A stretch of 15,751 bases of DNA. Origin: Bacteroidota bacterium (GTDB lineage: Bacteria; Bacteroidota; Bacteroidia; Bacteroidales; WCHB1-69). The stretch is from assembly GCA_023392945.1 (NCBI GenBank), contig JAEWNB010000056.1, positions 1 to 15,751 of the forward strand, read 5' to 3'. The position numbers and the translations under genes are program-made. Within the stretch, counting starts at the first letter, position 1; each line of letters starts with the position of its first letter. The notes under the pieces are model-generated. The model ran no database searches and was not told the DNA's origin. It saw only the letters and a list, made by a program, of their open reading frames with translations. Shown piece by piece: positions 1 through 6,724 of this stretch.

Positions 1-803
1 TGTTTATATAAATTAGTTACTAAATATACTCGGTTTATATTGTTGAACTTTGTAGCAAGTTTAATTTTTATAGAGAGAAAACTATTCTTGGGATTACTAT
101 TCTTTTCTTTAACTATTCCAATAAGAATATTTTCGGGAAAAACATTGGAGAAACCACTTGTAAAAACAGAGTCCCCGACATTTACTTTCAAATGTTGAGG
201 AATATCATTCAAATAGGCATATTCCGGGTTGTTTTCTTCCCATATTACAGTTCCAATTTGGTTAATAGGCATTACTTTCGCGCTAATTCGGGTATCAGGA
301 TGCAACAATGACATCACGGTGCAAAAATTGGTAGAAACGTCATTAACAACACCTACAACACCTTGTGCTGAAAGGACAGCCATGTCAATAGTGATTCCGT
401 CATTACTGCCTTTGTCGAGAATTAAATAATTATGTTTTTTATTGGTTGTGTTATAGATGACATTTGCGTATGTATAGTCATAAAGTCGAATTTTTTTACT
501 TCTGTCATTGATAGAATCAACAGAAAATAAAGAGTCTTGTTGAAAAATGAAGTTATTTTTAGTTTCTCTCATCAGTTTAATATTCTGTTGCATCAGATAT
601 TCATTTTCCTTATTCAAATTTAAATGTCTGGTGAAATTATTCCATCCTGTATTAAATGGAGTAGTGATGTTTTTTGATATCTTAGCGATAACAAAACGTG
701 GATAGTTTATGTTGTTATATATTAAAATAATAGAGGTGATTTGTAAAATAATGAACAATAAATAATGGAAATATTTTTTAATAAATTCAACAAGATTATT
801 CAT
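1..803 (-). CDS. mreC: Rod shape-determining protein MreC (3' end outside window)
   Basis: MreC is a bitopic inner-membrane protein of the elongasome that links the MreB/MreD/RodA/PBP2 wall-synthesis machinery. Translating down from the ATG at 803 gives 267 uninterrupted codons to the window edge. A membrane helix spans about residues 11-31, followed by a short helical linker rich in E, N and Q (about 60-82), the usual coiled-coil position. The periplasmic beta domain follows, with KGSNDGI (131-137), QGVVGVV (147-153), HPDTRISAKV (168-177) and GDSVFTSG (210-217), all typical of MreC. The final visible residues (NNINRVYLVTNL) resemble the normal C-terminus, so only a few codons should be missing. 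mreC has its own promoter-like box and diverges from mtgA. mreB, usually directly upstream, is not there. mreD would be expected beyond the left edge. Family assignment is firm; the exact end is not visible. Confidence 0.93.
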   Translation of the reverse strand, partial: MNNLVEFIKKYFHYLLFIILQITSIILIYNNINYPRFVIAKISKNITTPFNTGWNNFTRHLNLNKENEYLMQQNIKLMRETKNNFIFQQDSLFSVDSINDRSKKIRLYDYTYANVIYNTTNKKHNYLILDKGSNDGITIDMAVLSAQGVVGVVNDVSTNFCTVMSLLHPDTRISAKVMPINQIGTVIWEENNPEYAYLNDIPQHLKVNVGDSVFTSGFSNVFPENILIGIVKEKNSNPKNSFLSIKIKLATKFNNINRVYLVTNLYK

Positions 804-831
804 GAATTATGGTTCATTTTCAAACAGAATG

Positions 832-839
832 CAAAAGTA
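832..839 (-). promoter_or_regulatory. Bacteroidota -7 box upstream of mreC
   Basis: On the minus strand the sequence reads TACTTTTGC, matching TAnnTTTG, 29 bases upstream of the mreC ATG. A TTTG lies further upstream (856-853), but the 13-base spacing is shorter than normal, so the -33 element is uncertain. Confidence 0.5.
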
Positions 840-898
840 CAAAAAATAGTGTCAAAGAAGGTGAATAAATTTTGAAATATCTATTCATTAATAATTGC

Positions 899-906
899 TA
901 TTTTTG
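899..906 (+). promoter_or_regulatory. Bacteroidota -7 box upstream of mtgA
   Basis: TATTTTTG lies within the 13-base string TTGCTATTTTTGC (895-907), which recurs upstream of the sugar transporter and the carboxyltransferase. The ATG of mtgA is 22 bases downstream. A TTTG at 871-874 could be the -33 element, but the 24-base spacer is long. This box lies inside an upstream TTG-started extension of the mtgA frame, which argues against that start. Confidence 0.6.
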
Positions 907-927
907 CGGGATAAAATATTAGTGAAA

Positions 928-1725
928 ATGGCTTCAAAAAAGAAAAAAAATAAGGGTAAAAAAGGGAGTTTTTCCAGGAGGTTTTTTGTCTTAATAGGCA
1001 AGATAGTATTGGTTATTTTTCTATTAAGTATTTTATTGCCAATTGCATATCGGTGGATTAATCCGCCTGTTACAGCCTTAATGGTAATAAGAAAAGTTCA
1101 GTATGGGAGTCCGATAGAAAAAAAATGGAAAGATTTGGATGACATTTCACCCTATTTGCCTTCTTGTTCAGTGGCAGCAGAAGATCGTAATTTTCTTGGG
1201 CATAGTGGTTTCGACTGGGCAGCTATTCAACAGGCAATTGATGAGCGTGAAAGTGGAAGAAGAAAACGCGGAGCCAGTACAATTTCTCAGCAAACCGCAA
1301 AAAATGTTTTTCTTTGGCCAAAACAATCTTGGGTGCGAAAAGGGGGAGAAGTTTACTTTACTTTTTTAATTGAAACTTTCTGGAGTAAGGAGAGAATTAT
1401 GGAAGTATATTTAAATGTTATAGAGATGGGTGATGGCATATATGGTGCTGAAGCTGCTGCACAACATTATTTTGATAAATCCGCCAAGAATCTTACCCGC
1501 AGAGAGGCATCACTGATTGTTGCTTCATATCCCAATCCTCTTAAAAGGAATCCGGGGCATCCCTCGTCATATGTGAAACGTTATGCCAGTCATATTGCTG
1601 CTGTTTCATCCTCAATAGGGAAAATTCGTTTTGATGAAAAATCATTAAATAAAGCTAAGGAACGTTATAAAAAAAGAGAAGATCGTCGTAGAAAAAGAAA
1701 CGATGGTAAAATTCTTGATATTTAA
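928..1725 (+). CDS. mtgA: Monofunctional biosynthetic peptidoglycan transglycosylase
   Basis: A 265-residue glycosyltransferase family 51 enzyme that polymerises lipid II into glycan strands at the outer face of the inner membrane. A Lys-rich cytoplasmic N-terminus (residues 2-18) precedes one membrane helix (about 20-41). The GT51 domain shows the catalytic-Glu motif AAEDRNFLGHSGFD (E85), then RGASTISQQTAKNVFLW (114-130), and KERIMEVYLNVIEMGDGIYGAE with the second conserved Glu near 159. No transpeptidase domain follows, and the length is normal for MtgA. The C-terminal tail (240-265) is strongly basic. The ATG at 928 was chosen because the longer TTG start at 895 falls in the predicted promoter, and the protein then begins MASKKKK before the membrane helix. 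It heads an operon with nadB 11 bases downstream. Confidence 0.95.
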   Translation: MASKKKKNKGKKGSFSRRFFVLIGKIVLVIFLLSILLPIAYRWINPPVTALMVIRKVQYGSPIEKKWKDLDDISPYLPSCSVAAEDRNFLGHSGFDWAAIQQAIDERESGRRKRGASTISQQTAKNVFLWPKQSWVRKGGEVYFTFLIETFWSKERIMEVYLNVIEMGDGIYGAEAAAQHYFDKSAKNLTRREASLIVASYPNPLKRNPGHPSSYVKRYASHIAAVSSSIGKIRFDEKSLNKAKERYKKREDRRRKRNDGKILDI

Positions 1726-1736
1726 AATATTTGGTT

Positions 1737-3332
1737 ATGAGAAAAGAAGTTGATTTTTTGGTTATCGGTTCAGGTATCGCCGGTCTTTGTTTTGCTTTAA
1801 AAGCAGCCAATTATGGGAAAGTTTGTGTGGTTACTAAATCCAAAATTGATGATACCTCGACCAAATATGCACAAGGAGGAATTGCAGCCGTTATTTACCA
1901 GCCGGACACATACGAAAAACATATTCAGGATACCATGATTGCAGGAGATGAACTCTCCGACAGAAAAATTGTGGAAATAACTATTCGAGAATCAACATCC
2001 AGAGTGATGGAATTGGTAGAGTGGGGGGTTGATTTTGATAAAACAAAATCAGGAAAATTTTCACTTGCCAAAGAAGGTGGTCATTCTGAGTTTAGGGTAC
2101 TTCATCATAAAGATATTACCGGTCTTGAAATAGAGCAGAAACTCATTCAGGCTGTATTAAATCATGATAATATTGAAATTCTGGAACAACAACTTGCCGT
2201 TGAAATTATTACACAGCATCATTTAGGCATTGAGGTTAATCGGCGTACATCCGGCATTACTTGCTACGGAGCCTATATTTATAATCCTGCTAGTCAAGAA
2301 GTTAATACTATTCTTTCTAAAGTTACCATGATGTCAACAGGAGGAATAGGCAACGTATATGGTAATACTACTAATCCCCTAATCGCTACCGGAGACGGTA
2401 TCGCAATGGTCTATAGAGCAAAGGGAGTGGTTAGCGGAATGGAATTTGTTCAGTTTCATCCCACATCTCTCTATAACCCAAAGGAAACTCCTTCTTTTTT
2501 GATAACCGAAGCAATGAGAGGTGCCGGAGCAATTCTTAAAGATTGGAAAAAAGAACCCTTTATGCATAAATATGATCAAAGAGGCTCACTTGCTCCGCGA
2601 GATATCGTTGCCAGGGCTATTGATAATGAGATGAAAGTGACCGGCTGTGAATATGTTTATTTAGATACAACTTTGATAGATAAAACCGAAATTTTTGAGC
2701 ATTTCCCCAATATTTATGCAAAATGTCTCAGCATCGGTATAGATATTACTAAAGATATGATTCCTGTTGTGCCTGCAGCCCACTATTCTTGTGGGGGAAT
2801 TAAGACAGATGAATGGGGGCAAACTTCTATCGCAAATCTTTTTGCATCAGGAGAATGTGCTTCAACGGGACTACATGGAGCCAACCGCCTTGCCTCTAAT
2901 TCTCTTTTGGAAGCATTGGTCTTTTCTCATCGAAGTTGTCTGAAAGCTGTTGAGAATATTAATTCTATTAGCATTTGTTATGAGGTTCCTGAATGGAATT
3001 CTGAGGGGACTGTATTAAACGAAGAAATGGTGCTCATTACCACAACTAAGAAGGAACTACAAACCATCATGTCAAATTATGTTGGCATTGTAAGATCAAA
3101 TTTGCGACTAAAGAGGGCTTTGGGAAGACTTAATATTTTATATCTTGAGACAGAGGAGCTGTATAAAAAATCTATATTGAATCCTGAAATCTGTGAATTG
3201 AGAAATCTAATAAATGTTGGTTATCTAATCATTAAGCATGCCCTGAATCGCCATGAAAGCAGAGGTCTTCATTATTCTCTTGATTATCCTGAACATAAAG
3301 ATATTAGCCAAATTACACAAGATAGCCTTTAA
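1737..3332 (+). CDS. nadB: L-aspartate oxidase
   Basis: A FAD enzyme that oxidises L-aspartate to iminoaspartate, the first step of de novo NAD synthesis; NadA then condenses it to quinolinate. The 531-residue length is close to the family norm. The N-terminal dinucleotide fold has GSGIAGL (11-17). TSTKYAQGGIAAV (40-52) is the typical second FAD motif. Active-site positions of the succinate dehydrogenase/NadB family are present: QFHPTSL (H241), LAPRDIVAR (R288), AAHYSCGG (H349) and GLHGANRLASNSLLEA (R384). A helical C-terminal domain ends with the NadB-like HESRGLHYSLDYP. The ATG at 1737 is preferred to a TTG two codons earlier. It sits 11 bases after mtgA and 2 bases before the RNA methyltransferase gene, so it is internal to an operon. 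nadA and nadC are not in the window. Fumarate reductase flavoprotein is the alternative, but the C-terminus favours NadB. Confidence 0.95.
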   Translation: MRKEVDFLVIGSGIAGLCFALKAANYGKVCVVTKSKIDDTSTKYAQGGIAAVIYQPDTYEKHIQDTMIAGDELSDRKIVEITIRESTSRVMELVEWGVDFDKTKSGKFSLAKEGGHSEFRVLHHKDITGLEIEQKLIQAVLNHDNIEILEQQLAVEIITQHHLGIEVNRRTSGITCYGAYIYNPASQEVNTILSKVTMMSTGGIGNVYGNTTNPLIATGDGIAMVYRAKGVVSGMEFVQFHPTSLYNPKETPSFLITEAMRGAGAILKDWKKEPFMHKYDQRGSLAPRDIVARAIDNEMKVTGCEYVYLDTTLIDKTEIFEHFPNIYAKCLSIGIDITKDMIPVVPAAHYSCGGIKTDEWGQTSIANLFASGECASTGLHGANRLASNSLLEALVFSHRSCLKAVENINSISICYEVPEWNSEGTVLNEEMVLITTTKKELQTIMSNYVGIVRSNLRLKRALGRLNILYLETEELYKKSILNPEICELRNLINVGYLIIKHALNRHESRGLHYSLDYPEHKDISQITQDSL

Positions 3333-3334
3333 CA

Positions 3335-4099
3335 ATGATTGCTAAAAATAAAATTTCTGAAGTGCGCCAACTTCATCAAAAAAAAGTAAGAGATAACCTT
3401 TCCCTTTTTATTGTTGAAGGAACAAAATCTGTTTGTGAGCTGCTTAATTCGTCAATGAAAGTTAAAGAGTTGTATGCTTCCGAGAAGTGGATTGAAGAAC
3501 ATGAAGATTTAATTTCAGATAAGATTAATATTTTTATTGCTTCTTATTCGGAAATGGAGCGAATGAGCAATTTAAAAACTCCCCAAGAAGTGTTGGCTGT
3601 AGTTTTTGCCCCACACTTTTCTATCGCTGATATTGATGACAAATTGCCATTGTTAGTCTTAGATGATATTCGTGATCCTGGTAATATGGGAACGATTATC
3701 CGAACAGCTGAGTGGTTTGGTTTCCGGCAGATACTTTGTTCCGAAACAACTGTTGAATTTACAAATCCGAAGACTATTCAGGCAACCATGGGCTCTTTTT
3801 GTCGTATTAAATTAGTCTATACAAATCTTCCCTCTTTCTTTAAAGCCAGACAAAATAATAGTAATGTCTTTGGCACTTTTATGGAAGGCACGAATATTGC
3901 GGAATCATTATTTCCTTCTGATGCTATTATTGTAATCGGCAATGAATCAACAGGAATTTCTGAAGAAAATAAACCTTTTATAAATAAAAGAATTCATATT
4001 CCTTCCCCCATTGTTCAAGGGCAAAAGGCTGAGTCTTTGAATGCTTCGGTTGCAGCAGCTATTGTGATGTATCAATATTCACTTTCTTTAATAAAATAA
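3335..4099 (+). CDS. TrmH/SpoU-family RNA 2'-O-methyltransferase (RlmB-like)
   Basis: A 254-residue SPOUT enzyme predicted to methylate a ribose 2'-OH in rRNA or tRNA using S-adenosylmethionine. The N-terminal substrate-binding domain contains SLFIVEGTKSVCELL (23-37). The trefoil-knot domain has motif 1 DDIRDPGNMGTIIRTAEWFGF-type sequence (110-130, with N117 and R123), motif 2 VIGNESTGIS (200-209) and motif 3 IPSPI...ESLNASVAAA (222-242, N236). These are the three SpoU motifs with the catalytic Arg and Asn residues kept. The best-known members of this shape are RlmB (23S rRNA G2251) and related 23S rRNA methyltransferases; the exact target base cannot be read from sequence, so no symbol is given. 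The ATG is only 2 bases after the nadB stop, so it is probably translationally coupled as the last gene of the mtgA operon. Confidence 0.92.
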   Translation: MIAKNKISEVRQLHQKKVRDNLSLFIVEGTKSVCELLNSSMKVKELYASEKWIEEHEDLISDKINIFIASYSEMERMSNLKTPQEVLAVVFAPHFSIADIDDKLPLLVLDDIRDPGNMGTIIRTAEWFGFRQILCSETTVEFTNPKTIQATMGSFCRIKLVYTNLPSFFKARQNNSNVFGTFMEGTNIAESLFPSDAIIVIGNESTGISEENKPFINKRIHIPSPIVQGQKAESLNASVAAAIVMYQYSLSLIK

Positions 4100-4110
4100 G
4101 GCTATTTTAT
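4091..4110 (+). terminator. Weak AT-only hairpin after the RNA methyltransferase gene
   Basis: ATAAAATA (4091-4098) and TATTTTAT (4103-4110) form 8-base arms around AGGC, overlapping the stop codon of the methyltransferase gene. There is no GC in the stem and no clean T-run, so this is at best a weak terminator for the mtgA operon. Confidence 0.25.
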
Positions 4111-4124
4111 TTATTTAGAATTTT

Positions 4125-4152
4125 TTTGATAATTGCTTTTTTGCTATTTTTG
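4125..4152 (+). promoter_or_regulatory. Promoter of the sugar transporter-ridA unit
   Basis: TATTTTTG (4145-4152) sits in the shared 13-mer TTGCTATTTTTGC (4141-4153), with a TTTG at 4125-4128. The 16-base spacer is slightly short. The transporter ATG is 22 bases after the box, the same distance as in mtgA. Confidence 0.65.
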
Positions 4153-4174
4153 CCGATATATTTAATTACTAGTC

Positions 4175-5434
4175 ATGATGAAAAAGAAAAATAACAATTC
4201 ATTCAGCATTTTTGTAATCGGGAGTTTGTTCTTTGTTTTTGGTTTTGTTACCTGGTTAAATAGTATTTTAATCCCATTTTTAAAAACTGCTTGTGAACTG
4301 ACTGATTTTCAATCATCCTTCATACCTTTTGCTTTTTATATTTCATATTTCGTTACGGCTATCCCTTCTTCGTTGGTTTTGAAAAAGACCGGCTTTACTA
4401 ATGGAATGGCCTTAGGGTTAATCATTATGGCGATCGGTTCACTTATTTTTGTCCCGGCTGCATTAAACAGGAATTATAATTTTTTTCTGACCGGATTGTT
4501 CGTTCAGGGAATCGGCTTGTCATTACTTCAGACAGCTGCTAATCCTTATGTCACTATTATAGGACCTGTTGAGTCTGCTGCACGTAGAATGAGTATTATG
4601 GGAATATGCAATAAAGTTGCCGGAATGATTGGGGTGTTGGTACTCTATTCAGTAATTTTTTCCGGCACTATTGAACTTGTAAATTCTCTTCCAAATATTA
4701 CGGATTTGATTGAAAAAGAGGCTATTCTGCAAGATTTATCCAATAGAGTTATTGTTCCCTATCTTATTATGGCCACCATTTTAATTTCTTTGGTTCTCTT
4801 TATTAAGGCAGCAAAACTTCCTGAAGTTGAAGAAGAAGTAAATGAGGCTGATCATTCAAAATCTCATAAATCTATATTTTCATATCCCTATCTTTGGTTT
4901 GGTATATTGGCCATTTTCTTTTATGTTGGCGCAGAGGTAATATCGATTGACTATTTAGTTAGATATGGCGGCTATAACCATATTCCAATATCAGTGGCTA
5001 AAAACTTCAGTGTTCTTGCTCTCATTGCTTTGGTTGTGGGATATTTACTCGGTATTATGATGATCCCTAAATTTATTTCCCAACGGTTGGCTTTGATTAT
5101 TCAGGTGCTCTTAGCAATTGTGCTTGTAGTCGTTGCTTTGACTACTTCCGGATTTATTTCCATTGTTGCCATTATTTGTCTTAGTTTTGCTCATGCCATC
5201 ATGTGGCCAGCTATTTGGCCTCTTTCCATTCGTGATTTGGGAATACATACAAAGTTAGGTTCTGCATTTCTTATTATGGCAATCGCCGGGGGTGCTGTAT
5301 TGCCTTTAATTTACGGAAAACTCTCTGATTTGTATAACCCACAACAGGCTTATGCGATTCTTTTTGTTTCTTATGCTTATTTGCTTTTCTTTGCAACCAT
5401 TGGCTATAAAATTGAGAAGAAAGTAATAAAATAA
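4175..5434 (+). CDS. FHS-family sugar MFS transporter (glucose/galactose or fucose permease type)
   Basis: A 419-residue inner-membrane permease of the major facilitator superfamily, fucose/glucose/galactose:H+ symporter (FucP/GluP) group. About twelve hydrophobic helices are visible, split by a charged central loop near residues 213-232. Family signatures are WLNSILIPFLK (27-37), FQSSFIPFAFYISYF (45-59), LLQTAANPYVTIIGP (117-131), and SIMGICNKVAGMIG near 150. In the second half, YVGAEVISIDYLVRYGGY resembles the FucP helix-7 region. Compared from memory with E. coli FucP, the acidic positions D46 and E135 correspond to S30 and Q119 here, so proton coupling by those residues is not expected. 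The substrate cannot be fixed from sequence. The ATG at 4175 is followed by a second ATG; either could be used. It has its own promoter and is followed by ridA after 20 bases. Confidence 0.9.
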   Translation: MMKKKNNNSFSIFVIGSLFFVFGFVTWLNSILIPFLKTACELTDFQSSFIPFAFYISYFVTAIPSSLVLKKTGFTNGMALGLIIMAIGSLIFVPAALNRNYNFFLTGLFVQGIGLSLLQTAANPYVTIIGPVESAARRMSIMGICNKVAGMIGVLVLYSVIFSGTIELVNSLPNITDLIEKEAILQDLSNRVIVPYLIMATILISLVLFIKAAKLPEVEEEVNEADHSKSHKSIFSYPYLWFGILAIFFYVGAEVISIDYLVRYGGYNHIPISVAKNFSVLALIALVVGYLLGIMMIPKFISQRLALIIQVLLAIVLVVVALTTSGFISIVAIICLSFAHAIMWPAIWPLSIRDLGIHTKLGSAFLIMAIAGGAVLPLIYGKLSDLYNPQQAYAILFVSYAYLLFFATIGYKIEKKVIK

Positions 5435-5454
5435 CAATTTAAAATATTTGTATT

Positions 5455-5832
5455 ATGAAAAAAGTAATTCAGACTGAACATGCTCCGAAAGCAATCGGAC
5501 CTTACAGCCAAGCTATCGAAATTAATGGAATGTTATATATTTCCGGACAAATTCCGATTAATCCCGAAACCGGAAAAGTTGTGGAGGGCGGTATCATTGA
5601 ACAAACTGAACAGGTAATGAAGAATATTGGACAAATATTGAAAGCTTCAGGATATTCATTTTCTGATGTGGTAAAGTCAACTTGTTTGTTGAGTGATATG
5701 AGCAATTTTAAACCGATGAATGAAATCTATGGAAAATATTATGTTGAGAATCCTCCTGCAAGAGCTGCATTTGCAGTGAAAGAACTTCCTATGGGTGTTC
5801 TTGTGGAGATTGAAACCATTGCAATCAAATAA
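5455..5832 (+). CDS. ridA: RidA family reactive imine/enamine deaminase
   Basis: A 125-residue YjgF/YER057c/UK114 protein, normally a cytosolic trimer that hydrolyses 2-aminoacrylate and related imines to ketoacids and ammonia. The sequence spans the whole domain: GPYSQA (15-20, with Y17), YISGQIPINPETG (28-40), VVKSTCLLSDMSNF (72-85) and NPPARAAFAVKELPMGVLVEIE (99-120). R103 corresponds to the substrate-carboxylate-binding Arg of the RidA subgroup, and E120 lies in the usual IE position, so this is an active-type RidA rather than a degenerate Rid2-7 member. It follows the sugar transporter by 20 bases and ends immediately before a strong terminator, so it is the last gene of that unit. The 14 bases just before its start region are identical to those before nadB. 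Confidence 0.95.
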   Translation: MKKVIQTEHAPKAIGPYSQAIEINGMLYISGQIPINPETGKVVEGGIIEQTEQVMKNIGQILKASGYSFSDVVKSTCLLSDMSNFKPMNEIYGKYYVENPPARAAFAVKELPMGVLVEIETIAIK

Positions 5833-5866
5833 AAAAAAAGTCCCGAAATCTCGGGACTTTTTTTTT
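5831..5866. terminator. Bidirectional intrinsic terminator between ridA and the DUF2795 gene
   Basis: GTCCCGA (5840-5846) and TCGGGAC (5851-5857) form a GC-rich stem around AATC, flanked by nine A on one side and nine T on the other. Both strands therefore read as hairpin plus T-run. It serves ridA from the left and the DUF2795 gene from the right, and lies only a few bases from both stop codons. Confidence 0.95.
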
Positions 5867-5869
5867 ATT

Positions 5870-6091
5870 TTAATACTCCTCTTCGTGCCAAAAGAAATCT
5901 TCTTTTGTCGGATAATCAGGCCATAGATCTTCAATACAATCATAAATTTCACCTTCATCTTCAATTTCTCTTAGATTTTCAATGATTTCCATTGGGGCAC
6001 CCGAACGAAAAGCATAGTCTATCAACTCGTCTTTTGTTGCCGGCCAAGGGGCATCTTCTAATTTTGAGGCTAACTCTAATGTCCAATACAT
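5870..6091 (-). CDS. DUF2795 family small acidic protein
   Basis: A 73-residue, strongly acidic protein starting MYWTLELASKLEDAPWPATKDELIDYA and ending WPDYPTKEDFFWHEEEY. This is the well-conserved Bacteroidota small protein assigned to DUF2795 (recalled by sequence pattern, not searched). It has no signal peptide, membrane helix, cysteine pair or obvious nucleic-acid-binding motif that would suggest a job. Conserved-looking Trp, Tyr and Pro residues imply a folded domain rather than a disordered tail. Its function is unknown to me. It is a single-gene unit with its own promoter box on the upstream side and a strong shared terminator at its 3' end, convergent with ridA. An ORF on the same strand in another frame (5677-5964) is a shadow. 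Confidence 0.9.
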   Translation of the reverse strand: MYWTLELASKLEDAPWPATKDELIDYAFRSGAPMEIIENLREIEDEGEIYDCIEDLWPDYPTKEDFFWHEEEY

Positions 6092-6127
6092 ATTATAATT
6101 TATTGATAAGGCTTATTTTTTGGGGTG

Positions 6128-6158
6128 CAAATATAAATTAAAATATAAGTATTGGCAA
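6128..6158 (-). promoter_or_regulatory. Promoter of the DUF2795 gene
   Basis: On the minus strand TATATTTGC matches TAnnTTTG (6135-6128). A GTTG at about 6159-6156 lies 20 bases upstream as a fair -33 element. The start codon is 36 bases downstream of the box. This makes the gene independent of the parC operon upstream. Confidence 0.65.
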
Positions 6159-6173
6159 CTCTTTTTTATAATT

Positions 6174-6713
6174 TTATTTATCTGATTTCCAGTTTGTTTC
6201 AGGAATGTCATGAATTTTGTGCAAATATCTTGCTAAAATAAAGAAATAATCTGATAACCTATTGAGATATTGTAAAAGCAATAAATAGATTTCTTTCTCT
6301 TCAGAAATTTGGGACACATTTCTTTCGGCCCTTCGGCAAATTGTCCTGCTCAGGTGAACATAGGCAATAGCCTTTGACCCTTGTGGTAAAATAAAATTTC
6401 TCAAAGATGGCAATCCAAAAGACAATTCATCGATAGTGTTTTCAAGTTCCGAGATATACCTTTTAATATCTGCTGTTTTCCAATATCGGTCCCACGACTC
6501 GGGCTCTGTAGCAAGCATGCCGCCAATGATATAGAGCTGATTTTGAATTCTTGTCAACATGGGTAAATTTTCTTCTGAAAGGATCAATCCGATTGAAGCA
6601 TTCAGTTCATCAACTGTCCCGTATGCTTCCAGTCTGGGATCCCATTTTTTTATTCTGCCTCCACTTGCCAGTGAAGTTTCCCCTTGATCGCCTGTTTTAG
6701 TATATATTTTCAT
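6174..6713 (-). CDS. pduO: PduO-type ATP:cob(I)alamin adenosyltransferase
   Basis: A 179-residue cytosolic enzyme that transfers the adenosyl group of ATP to cob(I)alamin, giving adenosylcobalamin for enzymes such as methylmalonyl-CoA mutase. The ATP-binding N-terminus TKTGDQGETSLASGGRIKKW (5-24) and YGTVDELNASIG (31-42) are typical of the PduO/EutT-like helical-bundle trimer. The C-terminal half has LSRTICRRAERNV (121-133) and LNRLSDYFFILARY (150-163), which hold the conserved Arg and Asp residues near the cobalamin and ATP sites. Length is normal. It is the last gene of the parC-peroxidase-pduO operon, 11 bases after the peroxidase stop. No other corrinoid genes are in the window, so its users cannot be named from context. 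No clear terminator is seen after its stop. Confidence 0.94.
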   Translation of the reverse strand: MKIYTKTGDQGETSLASGGRIKKWDPRLEAYGTVDELNASIGLILSEENLPMLTRIQNQLYIIGGMLATEPESWDRYWKTADIKRYISELENTIDELSFGLPSLRNFILPQGSKAIAYVHLSRTICRRAERNVSQISEEKEIYLLLLQYLNRLSDYFFILARYLHKIHDIPETNWKSDK

Positions 6714-6724
6714 GATAGGATAAT

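Noticed and set aside
895..927. TTG start extending MtgA by 11 residues
   Set aside because: The extension contains the predicted -7 promoter box, so it should not be transcribed; the ATG at 928 gives a normal basic N-terminus.
4091..4110. AT-only inverted repeat as a real terminator of the mtgA operon
   Set aside because: No GC pairs in the stem and no T-run; kept only as a low-confidence feature.
5677..5964. Minus-strand 95-residue reading frame across the ridA/DUF2795 junction
   Set aside because: It crosses the terminator, overlaps two well-supported genes and shows low-complexity Lys/Ile-rich sequence with no family resemblance.
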